In this document: one piece after another, positions 44,105 to 53,438 of the stretch | How positions within the stretch are numbered: the stretch's first letter is position 1 | Layout of the letters: each line of letters opens with the position of its first letter | Assembly (NCBI GenBank): GCA_934365945.1 | Contig: CAKRNE010000008.1 | Location: 26,242-90,241, forward strand | Source: an uncultured Agathobacter sp. | Lineage (GTDB): Bacteria; Bacillota; Clostridia; Lachnospirales; Lachnospiraceae | Direction of reading: 5' to 3' | DNA length: 64,000 bases | Notes under the pieces: model-generated | What the model was told of the DNA's origin: nothing | The model's database searches: none | Seen by the model: the letters and a program-made list of their open reading frames with translations, nothing else | Made by a program: the position numbers and the translations under genes

Positions 44105-45379
44105 TCACAGATATCTTACCACAAAGCGTGTGCCACTGCATTCATTTTTTTCATTTAATACATCTTTTTTACAATCCTCCACAAGGATATATCCATTGTC
44201 ATGACGCACAATCGCTTCCGCCAGCGAAAGTCCTATTCCGATGCTGTCCGCCGGCTGTCCGCTGCCGCTGTAAAAGCGCGTGAAAATATGCTTTTTGTCC
44301 TCATCACTTATGGTCTCTCCATCGTTTTGCACTGTTATCTCGGCATACATATCATACCTGTAAAAGCCTATCCTTACCTCACTCTCTGCATGCTCTACAG
44401 CATTTTTTACTATGTTTGTAACAGCCTCACACTGCCAGTATGCATCAGCATGTATGCTGGCATCCTTATCAGAGCCTTCATCTATGGACAGCCTTACATC
44501 CCTCAAATCGCAAAGTGCCATCACATTGTCAGCTGCCTCAGCCACAATTTCAGACAGCAGTATATCCTTCTCATCAAACTCCACAACATCCGCTTCAAGC
44601 CTTGAGAGCTTAAGGATAGCCTGCACCATATGCGATATATTGTCCACATCGCGCTTTGCCCTGCGCATTATCCTGTTTCTGTTTTCAGGTGCCATATCCG
44701 GATTACCTTCCAGATTTTCCAGATTTATCGAAAGCGATGTGAGCGGTGTCTTAAGCTGATGCGATATGTCAGAAAGCGCATCCTTTAGCAAAAGCTTGTC
44801 TGCCTTTGCATTTTCCGCAGATTCCCTCAAATAGATTGCTGTCTTGTAAAGCTCTCCCTTTAGTATAGAAAGCTCTCCCTCTGTGCTATCTGACATAACG
44901 AGTCTGTAATCCCCCTGATTTATGCGGCGCAGATAATCCGCAGCCTGTCGGACCTGTCTTTTAAAGCTAAGCCTCATAATCATAATGTAAAGGCAAAAGC
45001 CTCCTGCAAAAAGCACAACAAGAAATATGTCAAGCCAAATTGCTCCTTTAAGCGCTTTTTCATTTGACAAAACTGCAGAATCCTTTTCCATATCAATGCC
45101 GTATTTTTTTAATAACGTTTCTGCAGCTTTCAAATTCGTATCATCACTGTCGATACTGCTATCGTTTAGTATCCCGGCTATGCTGCCATCTGATACATCG
45201 GGATATTTTTCATGAATAAGCGCACACAGCTTAGCCACTGTGACGTTATAGTTTTTCGTATACGCCCTGTACTGGAAAAAAACGGTAAAAGCCATAACTG
45301 TCACACATATACATGTATATATTATCGCAAAATACACAAAGTGTTTTCTGTTCTCTAAATTATATTTTTTCTTTCTCAT
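44105..45379 (-). CDS. Sensor histidine kinase
   Basis: The product is 424 residues. Two membrane helices (about 12-35 and 114-135) enclose a short extracellular sensor. A HAMP-like linker is followed by the dimerisation helix with phospho-His207 in SDISHQLKTPLTSL, and an ATPase domain with N box IVKNAVEHA, DGETIS and GIGLSLAEAIV. It is the last gene of a four-gene set with response regulator, FtsX-type permease and ATPase; such sets usually sense antimicrobial peptides or envelope damage. Confidence 0.93.
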   Translation of the reverse strand: MRKKKYNLENRKHFVYFAIIYTCICVTVMAFTVFFQYRAYTKNYNVTVAKLCALIHEKYPDVSDGSIAGILNDSSIDSDDTNLKAAETLLKKYGIDMEKDSAVLSNEKALKGAIWLDIFLVVLFAGGFCLYIMIMRLSFKRQVRQAADYLRRINQGDYRLVMSDSTEGELSILKGELYKTAIYLRESAENAKADKLLLKDALSDISHQLKTPLTSLSINLENLEGNPDMAPENRNRIMRRAKRDVDNISHMVQAILKLSRLEADVVEFDEKDILLSEIVAEAADNVMALCDLRDVRLSIDEGSDKDASIHADAYWQCEAVTNIVKNAVEHAESEVRIGFYRYDMYAEITVQNDGETISDEDKKHIFTRFYSGSGQPADSIGIGLSLAEAIVRHDNGYILVEDCKKDVLNEKNECSGTRFVVRYL

Positions 45380-45417
45380 GCTCTCCTCCAGGAACTGTCT
45401 CTGTCAGCCGGTACTGT

Positions 45418-46089
45418 TTAAAGTGCTTCGCCTGAATCTACACGATACCCGATTCCCTTCACAGTCTTTATCACATCATCACCAAGCTTTCCCCTGATGC
45501 GCTTCATATAGACAGTCACGGTATGGTCATAGACATCGTTGCCTGTTGCCTCCCAGATGCAGTCAATCACTGCATTTCTGGACACTGCCTTGTCGTGATT
45601 GGTAAAAAGCAGATCAAGTATGCGGTTTTCAAGACTTGAAAGAGCAATCACCTGTCCATCCCTTCTTGCTTCCTTTTTGTCCAAATCATAGCTTATGCTT
45701 CCTGCGTGTATGACAGATGAGCTGTCATCACTTTTCCTGCGCAAAAATACGCGGTTTACCCTCGCCACAAGCTCTCTTACGGAAAAAGGCTTTGTGATGT
45801 AGTCCTCCGCTCCAAGCTCAAGTCCCTTTACTATATCGTTTTCCTCATCCTTTGCAGTAAGAAAAATCACCGGTGTTTTTTCTTTTTCCAGCCTTTCGCT
45901 GTAAAAATCAAAGCCGTTCCCATCCGGAAGCGACACATCAAGCAGCACAAGGCCGGGGTGCTCACTCAAAAGCGCCCCAGCCTCCTTTAAATTTCCTGCT
46001 GTCAAAAGCTCATATTCAGGTTCTGTAAAGGTATCACACAGTCCCTCTGTTATTCCTTTGTTGTCCTCTATGAGAAGTATTTTTTTCAT
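45418..46089 (-). CDS. OmpR/PhoB-family response regulator
   Basis: The product is 223 residues. The receiver has the acidic pocket EDN (8-10), phospho-Asp51 in LLDVSLPDG, Thr in FLTAKDEE and Lys in TKPFSVREL. A winged-helix output domain follows (ALSSLENRILDLLFTN, TVTVYMKRIRGKLG, VKGIGYRV). It lies 17 nt after the permease and 38 nt before the kinase gene, in one operon. Confidence 0.95.
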   Translation of the reverse strand: MKKILLIEDNKGITEGLCDTFTEPEYELLTAGNLKEAGALLSEHPGLVLLDVSLPDGNGFDFYSERLEKEKTPVIFLTAKDEENDIVKGLELGAEDYITKPFSVRELVARVNRVFLRRKSDDSSSVIHAGSISYDLDKKEARRDGQVIALSSLENRILDLLFTNHDKAVSRNAVIDCIWEATGNDVYDHTVTVYMKRIRGKLGDDVIKTVKGIGYRVDSGEAL

Positions 46090-46106
46090 ATCAGCTCCCG
46101 CATTTT

Positions 46107-48956
46107 CTACAGATTTTCATTCTTGATCGTCTCAATAATGTTATTGTGTCTAAGCTTTGTCATTGATAGTTTCATGATAGCATAAATCAGCATTATTACA
46201 ACCACTATACACAATATAATTGCTTTATACGGCGGCTCATAAATGATTGCATCATCCATCCTGTTCATCATAACACATAAAAGATAGCTGATTAAAATAC
46301 CAAGCGGTACACCTATTACAAGCGCCTTTACAGATATAAACACACTCTCGAGTCTGACCATTCCCGCAAACTGCTTATCTGTCATTCCAATGCTTCTTAG
46401 TGTGGCAAACTCGCGGCTTCTAAGCTCCATTCCGGTGCTTAAGGTATTGATGATATTTGTGATTCCTATTAAGGCAATGACCACAATAAGTCCGTATGCA
46501 AATACTCCAAGCAGTGTAAAGAGTGATTTTTCATCGCGCATCGCCTTATCCAGATTGCTGACATAAAAATGCAACTGCGAATACTCCGGGTTCTCCTCCG
46601 TTTCCTTTTCGAATGTGTCCTGATAATCATCTGCATTTTCTGCAACCACATATGCCGAATATGACGCATATCCCGGTTCGAGCTCATTGCCACTCTTGCC
46701 GTCAGCCCATAGGCTTTCAAAGCCTTTTTGGTTCATAAACATAAGCGTGGTATTGCTATAGCCCTTATAACCGATCGGTACCTTGTCTGTGACACCTGCA
46801 ATAGTTACATCCACAGTCTTTCTGACTCCGTTATTTATTGTTTCCTCGTCAACGTATCCATTGTTATCATCTACGTTGCTTTCAGTATCGCCTTCCACGG
46901 CATTATTATCATCTGTGTTGCTTTCAGTATTACCTTCCACGGCATTTTCATCAGAAGAAGCATCATCATACACATTGTAGCCGCACTTGATCGTATCTCC
47001 TGCTTTATATTTGTACAGCTCCATCTCTTTTTTGACGTATTTTGAGCTGTTCTCATTATACACATCAAATGCGCATTTGTTCACAAGAATTGCTCCTGTA
47101 GCTGCATTTTTTATGCCTGCGTCAGACGCATACTTATCATACGATTTGTCATCCAAAACCGTGATCAAAAACATTTGTGAGACATTCTCACTGTCATCAT
47201 AAAGCTGCCTGCAATACTCTCCATATTCCTTTGTGTACTCAGGCTTATCTACATCGAAATCATATCCGGCTCCAACCAGATAATCATCCACTCCTTCAAT
47301 ACCGCTCACAAGCTTAGAGAGCTTTTCAATATCAATGTCTTTTTTATATGACATATTTATTCCGATATTGTAATCTGTTGAAGCATATGACATCCCAACC
47401 ATGCTAAAGGCCATAGACATAAAGTATGATATCACAATAAACGTCACTGAACAGATGACAATGGATGTCACTGTGGTTCTGTACTTTTTGTTGTTCCTCT
47501 TTATATTCTTATATGAGATAACGCCTCCAATGCCCCAGATTCTGCCTATAATCGCCGGTGTCTTAAGCTTTGCTGACTTTATTTTTATTTCCTTTGTGTT
47601 TCTTATTGCTTCAAGCGGTGTGACTTTTGCAGCTCTTCTTGCACTGCCTGTTGCAGAGAAATAAATGGTCGCTATACTCAGTATCACAGCAAGAATAAGT
47701 GCAGGCAGTGATGTGTGAAAGCTCAAAGCAAAGTTAAGCCAGCCTGCTGACAGCGCATTTACCACCTTGACAAGTATAAGCGATGCCAAAATACCACTCA
47801 TGGTACCCACAGGAATACCAACCACTCCAAGCATTGCAGCCTCTGTCTTAACGCTGCTTTTTATCTGGCGCCTCGTAGCACCCACGCTTGCGAGCATGCC
47901 ATACTGCCTGATTTTTTCAGTGATTGATATGTTGAAGCTGTTTTTGATGCAGTACACTGATGTCAGTATGATTATCAAAGCCACAACAGCAGCTACAGTA
48001 AAAAGTGCTTTAAATGAGCCGTCAATCGGAAAAACACACTCATAGCTTATAAGGAAGCCATTTATATATATATCATATTTTGCATTTTCAATCTCTTTAA
48101 GAAACCTGTCACTCTCCTCAGCAGTCATTTCAACAGATGAATCATTTGCTTTCGCAAGCAGCTTTTCATCCACACCGATTATATCTGCAGTCACAGCATC
48201 CTTGTTTCTTAAAGCCTTTTGAGTGTATCTGCTGTACACGGTGAGTGTAGTGTCAGCTTCGCCTGCCTCACTCTTTGAGCCGTTATCAATTGCTGCCAGC
48301 TCATCAGAGTATGTGACAAATGTATATCCGGCGGCACTATAGTCCTCCATTTTATAGCCCGGTCTTTCCATGATGCCGACCACCTTGTAGCGCTTTGTCA
48401 CAGTACCGGTAAGTGTCTCTGCCTCATGCTCATATGCGCTGTTTTCTTCTATGACACTTTCGGTGTCTGAATCATATCTCTTTCCGACATCCAGTGTTAT
48501 CTCATCTCCCACCTTTATGTCGATTCGTCCGTTTGTCTTTAAGTGCCTTGGAATGACTATCTCATCCTCATTTTTTGCCATGCGCCCCTCTATCAGGTTA
48601 AAGCTGCCTCTCTCAAAGCCGGCCTCGTCTGTTGCCATGACATACGCATACGGCTTATCCTCATTCTTGCAGCCGTCCAGCTTTGCAAAGCCCATTCCTA
48701 TCGTCTCAAACGTGCTTTCAATATTTCTGTTGTTTTTAAACTCCGAAAGCTCAGACATTTTCACACCCGAAAATTTCACATGAAAGTCACCGTCTTTTTG
48801 CTTCTGATATTCAATCATACTGTACTGAAAACTTGACACAAGTGTGACAAGCGCCGACAAAAGCGCTGTTGCAAGAATTATTCCGACTATCGTGACAATA
48901 GTTCTTTTCCTGTTAAGCTTTAAGTTTTTTAATGTGAGTGTCTTCATCAAATTCAT
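46107..48956 (-). CDS. FtsX/MacB-like ABC transporter permease
   Basis: The product is 949 residues. Membrane helices at about 18-40 and 320-345, 375-405, 420-440 form the first FtsX unit and a second unit (about 485-515 and 845-930) repeats it, with two extracellular domains between. The second extracellular domain carries two copies of a 14-residue repeat NAVEGDTESNVDDN-like. It overlaps the ATPase gene by 4 nt and belongs to the two-component operon. Such permeases move peptides or lipids, or act as mechanotransmitters against antimicrobial peptides. Confidence 0.92.
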   Translation of the reverse strand: MNLMKTLTLKNLKLNRKRTIVTIVGIILATALLSALVTLVSSFQYSMIEYQKQKDGDFHVKFSGVKMSELSEFKNNRNIESTFETIGMGFAKLDGCKNEDKPYAYVMATDEAGFERGSFNLIEGRMAKNEDEIVIPRHLKTNGRIDIKVGDEITLDVGKRYDSDTESVIEENSAYEHEAETLTGTVTKRYKVVGIMERPGYKMEDYSAAGYTFVTYSDELAAIDNGSKSEAGEADTTLTVYSRYTQKALRNKDAVTADIIGVDEKLLAKANDSSVEMTAEESDRFLKEIENAKYDIYINGFLISYECVFPIDGSFKALFTVAAVVALIIILTSVYCIKNSFNISITEKIRQYGMLASVGATRRQIKSSVKTEAAMLGVVGIPVGTMSGILASLILVKVVNALSAGWLNFALSFHTSLPALILAVILSIATIYFSATGSARRAAKVTPLEAIRNTKEIKIKSAKLKTPAIIGRIWGIGGVISYKNIKRNNKKYRTTVTSIVICSVTFIVISYFMSMAFSMVGMSYASTDYNIGINMSYKKDIDIEKLSKLVSGIEGVDDYLVGAGYDFDVDKPEYTKEYGEYCRQLYDDSENVSQMFLITVLDDKSYDKYASDAGIKNAATGAILVNKCAFDVYNENSSKYVKKEMELYKYKAGDTIKCGYNVYDDASSDENAVEGNTESNTDDNNAVEGDTESNVDDNNGYVDEETINNGVRKTVDVTIAGVTDKVPIGYKGYSNTTLMFMNQKGFESLWADGKSGNELEPGYASYSAYVVAENADDYQDTFEKETEENPEYSQLHFYVSNLDKAMRDEKSLFTLLGVFAYGLIVVIALIGITNIINTLSTGMELRSREFATLRSIGMTDKQFAGMVRLESVFISVKALVIGVPLGILISYLLCVMMNRMDDAIIYEPPYKAIILCIVVVIMLIYAIMKLSMTKLRHNNIIETIKNENL
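46863..46946 (-). repeat. In-frame 42-bp tandem repeat
   Basis: Two 42-base units (46863-46904, 46905-46946) differ at only a few bases and encode 14 residues each, in the extracellular part of the permease. Copy-number change would keep the frame. Confidence 0.85.
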
Positions 48957-49615
48957 CTGATTTTACCATCCTCTATCATTATTGTGCGGTCTGCCGCCTT
49001 TGCAAGCTCCATATTGTGTGTAATCATGATAATTGTCTGGTTGAGCTCACGGTTTGAGGTCTTTAAGAGATGCATAATCTCGTTGCTTGCCTTGGTATCC
49101 AGGTTTCCGGTCGGCTCATCCGCGAGCACTATAGACGGTCTCGTAATCAGAGCTCTTCCTATGGATGTACGCTGCTGCTGTCCTCCTGAGAGCTCATTTG
49201 GCAGATGAGTACGTCTCTCTGTAAGTCCAAGGCGCAAAAGCATGTCATCCATCTGTGCTTTTTCCACCTTTCTTCCGTCAAGCTCCAACGGGATTGCCAT
49301 GTTTTCCTCCACATTTAATATAGGTATCAGATTATAAAACTGATAAATGATGCCTACCTGTCTTCTTCTAAATATGGCAAGCTCATCATCATTCATTGCA
49401 AAAATATCAGTGCCGTTTATATACACCTTTCCGCTTGTTGGTCTGTCAACACCTCCAAGCAGATGAAGCAGTGTTGATTTTCCCGAGCCACTCGCCCCGA
49501 CTATTGCCACAAACTCTCCCTTTTCCACGCTCAATGACACATCGTCCAAAGCCTTGACCTGATTTTCTCCGGTGCCATATATTTTTGATAAGTGTTCTAC
49601 TCTAAGCAGTTCCAT
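48953..49615 (-). CDS. ABC transporter ATP-binding protein, LolD/MacB type
   Basis: The product is 220 residues. All motifs are present: Walker A GASGSGKST, Q loop, signature LSGGQQQR, Walker B IVLADEPTGNLD and the switch His in MITHNMELA. It powers the FtsX-type permease, with which it shares an ATGA overlap. It is the first gene of the ABC/two-component operon. Confidence 0.96.
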   Translation of the reverse strand: MELLRVEHLSKIYGTGENQVKALDDVSLSVEKGEFVAIVGASGSGKSTLLHLLGGVDRPTSGKVYINGTDIFAMNDDELAIFRRRQVGIIYQFYNLIPILNVEENMAIPLELDGRKVEKAQMDDMLLRLGLTERRTHLPNELSGGQQQRTSIGRALITRPSIVLADEPTGNLDTKASNEIMHLLKTSNRELNQTIIMITHNMELAKAADRTIMIEDGKIR

Positions 49616-49766
49616 TTAATTCTCCTTTTCTTCTCTATGCATTTTTTGTGTGCTGTGCGGTCTGTCATCTAAAGTGCAGCAGCCCCGCGATACAAGTGTA
49701 TAATACATGATGTAAAGTTACAGGTAAGTTACTTTTAAAAAATATTACAGCTTATAATATAAAAAA

Positions 49767-49800
49767 CTCCGGTCAGAACAAAAAGTTTTCTGTGCCGGAG
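49767..49800 (-). terminator. Terminator of the alaT-like gene
   Basis: CTCCGG / CCGGAG with an inner CAGAA / TTCTG stem; the minus strand continues with TTTTTT. Confidence 0.85.
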
Positions 49801-49801
49801 C

Positions 49802-49829
49802 TTATATGTTATATGTTATATGTTATATG
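49802..49829. repeat. Heptamer microsatellite (TTATATG)4
   Basis: Four exact TTATATG units are followed by two degenerate ones. It starts directly beside the terminator hairpin of the aminotransferase gene. Confidence 0.9.
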
Positions 49830-49874
49830 TTTTATGTTTTATATCATATGTTTTATAATTATTTATGCCAATAA

Positions 49875-51092
49875 TTATTTCTGTTTATATGAAGCCAGAA
49901 AATCTGCAAGCTTGCCTGTGGCATCCTTTAATATCTCTGTTCTAGGCAGATATACCACTCTGAAGTGGTCTGGCTTATCCCAGTTGAAGCCGCCGCCGTG
50001 GATGATGAGTATCTTCTTTTCACGAAGCAGATCCAGTGCAAACTGCTCATCATTTGTGATGTTGAACCTTGCAGTATCAATCTTTGGGAATATGTAAAAT
50101 GCTGCCTTTGGCTTTACTGCCGAAATTCCCGGTATATCGTTTAATGCCTTGTAGATATACTCTCTCTGCTCATAGATTCGTCCACCCGGCACAATATACT
50201 CGCCTACACTCTGATATCCGCCTAAAGCTGTCTGCACTATCGACTGCGCCGGAACATTCGAGCAAAGACGCATGTTTGAGAGCATGTTGAGACCCTCGAT
50301 ATAGTCCTTTCCAAGTGCCTTATTGCCGCTTAAAACCATCCATCCGATACGGTAGCCTGCTATCATATGTGACTTTGAAAGACCGCTGAAGGTCACACAG
50401 AAGAGGTCAGGTGCAAGCGATGCAATAGACACATGCTCATAGTCATCCATCACAAGCCTGTCATATATCTCATCCGAAAAAATCATGAGCTCGTGCTCTC
50501 TTGCCACATCAACTATCTGCTGCAGCACCTCCCTTGGATAGAGCGCTCCTGTAGGGTTGTTAGGGTTTATTATTACGATGGCCTTTGTCTTGTCTGTAAT
50601 CTTCTTTTTGATATCCTCTATATCAGGATACCACTCTGACTGCTCATCACAGATATAGTGCACTGCCGTGCCTCCCGCAAGTGTAACGCAGGCTGTCCAA
50701 AGCGGATAGTCCGGTGCCGGCACAAGCACCTCATCACCATTGTCAAGAAGCGCTGACATGCTTAGGTTTATAAGCTCGCTGACTCCGTTTCCGGTGTAGA
50801 TATCCTCAACCGTCACATTAGGAAGCTTTTTGAGCTGTGCATATTGCATGATTGCTTTTCTTGCAGAAAAAAGTCCCTTGGAGTTGGAATACCCCTCACA
50901 GTCCGTGAGCTGGCGTGACATATCATATATCACCTCATCAGGTGTCCTGAAGCCAAACGGCGCCGGATTTCCTATATTGAGCTTCAACACATTTGTGCCG
51001 TTTTCCTCCATGCGGGCTGCCTCATCCACCACCGGTCCTCTTACATCGTAAAGCACATTATCTAATTTTCTGGATTTTCCAAATTCTCTCAT
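49875..51092 (-). CDS. alaT: Alanine-type aminotransferase (AlaT/AlaA-like)
   Basis: The product is 405 residues, a class I/II PLP aminotransferase. Motifs: NIGNPAPFGF, GNGVSELINLSM, NPNNPTGALYP, DEIYDRL and the PLP Lys in FSGLSKSHMIAGYRIGW. The pattern around IGNPAPFGF is that of AlaA/AlaT, which makes alanine from pyruvate and glutamate. It is monocistronic with its own terminator. Confidence 0.9.
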   Translation of the reverse strand: MREFGKSRKLDNVLYDVRGPVVDEAARMEENGTNVLKLNIGNPAPFGFRTPDEVIYDMSRQLTDCEGYSNSKGLFSARKAIMQYAQLKKLPNVTVEDIYTGNGVSELINLSMSALLDNGDEVLVPAPDYPLWTACVTLAGGTAVHYICDEQSEWYPDIEDIKKKITDKTKAIVIINPNNPTGALYPREVLQQIVDVAREHELMIFSDEIYDRLVMDDYEHVSIASLAPDLFCVTFSGLSKSHMIAGYRIGWMVLSGNKALGKDYIEGLNMLSNMRLCSNVPAQSIVQTALGGYQSVGEYIVPGGRIYEQREYIYKALNDIPGISAVKPKAAFYIFPKIDTARFNITNDEQFALDLLREKKILIIHGGGFNWDKPDHFRVVYLPRTEILKDATGKLADFLASYKQK

Positions 51093-51146
51093 CCTGACAA
51101 TCTCCTTTTATTTTCGTAACAATTCCTGTATCCGTAATATATCCTG

Positions 51147-52631
51147 CTAGCCCAAAAGAGCAAAAACAGCCTCGGCATCAAATACCACCTGCCTTACCTT
51201 ATCAACCTCTATCTGATAAAGCGCATTTGCTGCCAGATGCTCTGCAGCCTGCTCGAGATCTCTTATACCTGATGTGTTCTCGTGAAGCTTAATCACCGCA
51301 TCAAGTCCGTCCTCTGTGAGAACACACTCCTCCTCCTTCATTCCCATTCGCTCAAATACCTTGCGCAGTGCAAATCTCTGGAAGATGACCTTCTTCTCTT
51401 CATCGGTATAGTCCGGAATATCAATCACCGCAAAACGCGACATAAGCGGTGCTGAAATCTGTGATTTATCGTTGGCTGTGGCAATCGGATATACTCCGAC
51501 GGTCGGCACCATACACTCCATATAGTTGTCTGTAAAGCCCAGATTGTCAAGCAGTGTCAAAAGCACATCTGCCGGATTTCCGTTACCGTTTTTGCTTGAG
51601 GCCTTGTCGAGCTCATTGATGATAAATACAAGATTTGACTCTCCCGCCTGTGAAAATGCCTCCATAATGATTCCCGGCTTTGCATTTGAATAGATTCTTG
51701 AGCTTCCTGTAAGCTGCTCCGCATCATTTATTGAGCTCATGTCGAGTGTTGTCCATGGAAGCTTAAGTATACGCGCAACCGCATATGCAATCTGTGACTT
51801 TCCCGTTCCTGCCGGTCCACAGAGCAGCAGTCCGTAGGCAGGAAGTGTATGCGTCCTGTTTATCTGGATAATGGTCTCAATGATTCTCTGCTTCACGCTC
51901 TCCATGCCATAGAGCTCCTCATCGAGTATGCGTCTTGCCTCAACAGGGTCGATTGCTTCAAAGTAATTTCCCTTCCACTGAATATTCATCATGATGGAAA
52001 GTGCTCTCTGCGCATGGCGTCTCTCCTCAGGTGATACCTCGCTTGAACGCGCAACTGCCAGGTTTCTTCTGGCCCACAGCAGTATATTGTCAGGCAGTGT
52101 ACGGCCTGCACAGGTCATGAAATCCGTGATGCTCTGTATACTGGTGAGCTTCATGCTGTCGCCCTCTTCCTCGTAATCATCGAGGTCAGGCTCATCCTCA
52201 GGCATGGTGCTCGCAAAGAGTCTCTCCATCATATACTGTAAGAATCCGTCCTCCGCAGACAGCTTTGTGCCTCTGCCGAGAGCCACCTCTCTCACCCTGT
52301 ATACTGCGTATCCGTCAGGTGTATTGGCTCCTGAAAGCTGAACCTTTATGTGATTTTCGCCAAGCCACTTAAAAAGGCTCACGAAGCGCGAATCAATGCG
52401 CAGGATATCGGCACTGGTCACACCATCACCATCCTCAAACTCAAAGGATGTACGCTTTATCGGATTTGTAAACATACCGAGCGCATGATGCGCCCATTCC
52501 TTTTGCTTATTGTCTATCACAACAATCGGTTTATCGGCCGATGCCTTTGTCTCTGTCGAATGAAATGTCTCATATGTACACTCAGGATGCTCGTTTGCTA
52601 CCGGTGTATCGCTAAAATCAAATACTGGCAT
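51147..52631 (-). CDS. Lon-like AAA+ ATPase without protease domain
   Basis: The product is 494 residues. The N-terminal 230 residues are not the usual Lon domain. The AAA+ module resembles Lon: LYGMESVKQRIIETI, Walker A GPAGTGKS (272-279), SRIYSNAKPGIIMEAF, the Walker B-like segment FIINELDK (336-343), ATANDKSQISAPLMSRFAVIDIP with the Arg finger. In Walker B the first acidic residue is Asn339 instead of Asp. The protein ends after the lid domain, so the Ser-Lys protease domain is missing. It lies 45 nt after tcdA and may be co-transcribed. Likely a remodelling ATPase; the target is unknown. Confidence 0.8.
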   Translation of the reverse strand: MPVFDFSDTPVANEHPECTYETFHSTETKASADKPIVVIDNKQKEWAHHALGMFTNPIKRTSFEFEDGDGVTSADILRIDSRFVSLFKWLGENHIKVQLSGANTPDGYAVYRVREVALGRGTKLSAEDGFLQYMMERLFASTMPEDEPDLDDYEEEGDSMKLTSIQSITDFMTCAGRTLPDNILLWARRNLAVARSSEVSPEERRHAQRALSIMMNIQWKGNYFEAIDPVEARRILDEELYGMESVKQRIIETIIQINRTHTLPAYGLLLCGPAGTGKSQIAYAVARILKLPWTTLDMSSINDAEQLTGSSRIYSNAKPGIIMEAFSQAGESNLVFIINELDKASSKNGNGNPADVLLTLLDNLGFTDNYMECMVPTVGVYPIATANDKSQISAPLMSRFAVIDIPDYTDEEKKVIFQRFALRKVFERMGMKEEECVLTEDGLDAVIKLHENTSGIRDLEQAAEHLAANALYQIEVDKVRQVVFDAEAVFALLG

Positions 52632-52676
52632 TTTTATTCCTCTCTTTTTGTAATTATATTCGTAATTTTTTCTTCA

Positions 52677-53438
52677 TCATACCCTGTCAAAGGCTATGTC
52701 CTGTACCACCTCGCCTGCGATGATAAGCCCTGCTACGGATGGCACAAATGCAAGACTTCCCGGAATATCCCTGCGCTCAGTGCACTTGTGAGCGGCACCC
52801 GGTGGGCAGATGCAGTTGGTTCTGCAGCTTATGGACATATCCTCGATCGGTCTTGTAGGCTTCTCCTCAGAGTATACCACCTTAAGCTTTTTCACGCCAC
52901 GTTTTTTAAGCTCACGGCGCATGACCTTGGCAAGAGGACACATGCTGGTCTTATATATATCAGCCACCTTAAATGCACTTGCATCCAGCTTATTTCCTGC
53001 TCCCATGCTGCTTATGATAGGGACATTTTTCTCCTGTGCCTTCATGACAAGCGCAATCTTTGCTGTGACCGTATCGACCGCATCAACTATATAATCATAC
53101 TCATCAAATGGAAATTCATCAGCATTTTCCGGCAAAAAGAAGCATCTGTGTGTCACGACACTGACGTCCGGATTAATATCATGGATTCTCTCCTCCATCA
53201 CGTCTGTCTTGTATTTTCCGACTGTCTTTCTGGTTGCGATTATCTGCCTGTTTATATTTGTAAGGCACACCTTGTCATCATCGATAAGGTCAATCGCTCC
53301 TACTCCGCTTCTGACTAACGCCTCGCAGACATATCCACCCACTCCTCCTATTCCAAATACTGCGACTCTAGCGCCCTTTAGCCTATCCATCGCATCTTTT
53401 CCAAGCAAAAGCTGTGTTCTTGAAAACTGATTTAACAT
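52677..53438 (-). CDS. tcdA: tRNA threonylcarbamoyladenosine dehydratase
   Basis: The product is 253 residues of the ThiF/E1 superfamily. The nucleotide fold is VAVFGIGGVGGYVCEALVRSG, followed by DLIDDDKVCLTNINRQ. The CsdL/TcdA-type C-terminal part contains the conserved Cys run CRTNCICPPGAAHKC. The enzyme closes t6A37 of tRNA to its cyclic form. It starts immediately beside the stop of the DUF2974 gene. Confidence 0.93.
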   Translation of the reverse strand: MLNQFSRTQLLLGKDAMDRLKGARVAVFGIGGVGGYVCEALVRSGVGAIDLIDDDKVCLTNINRQIIATRKTVGKYKTDVMEERIHDINPDVSVVTHRCFFLPENADEFPFDEYDYIVDAVDTVTAKIALVMKAQEKNVPIISSMGAGNKLDASAFKVADIYKTSMCPLAKVMRRELKKRGVKKLKVVYSEEKPTRPIEDMSISCRTNCICPPGAAHKCTERRDIPGSLAFVPSVAGLIIAGEVVQDIAFDRV

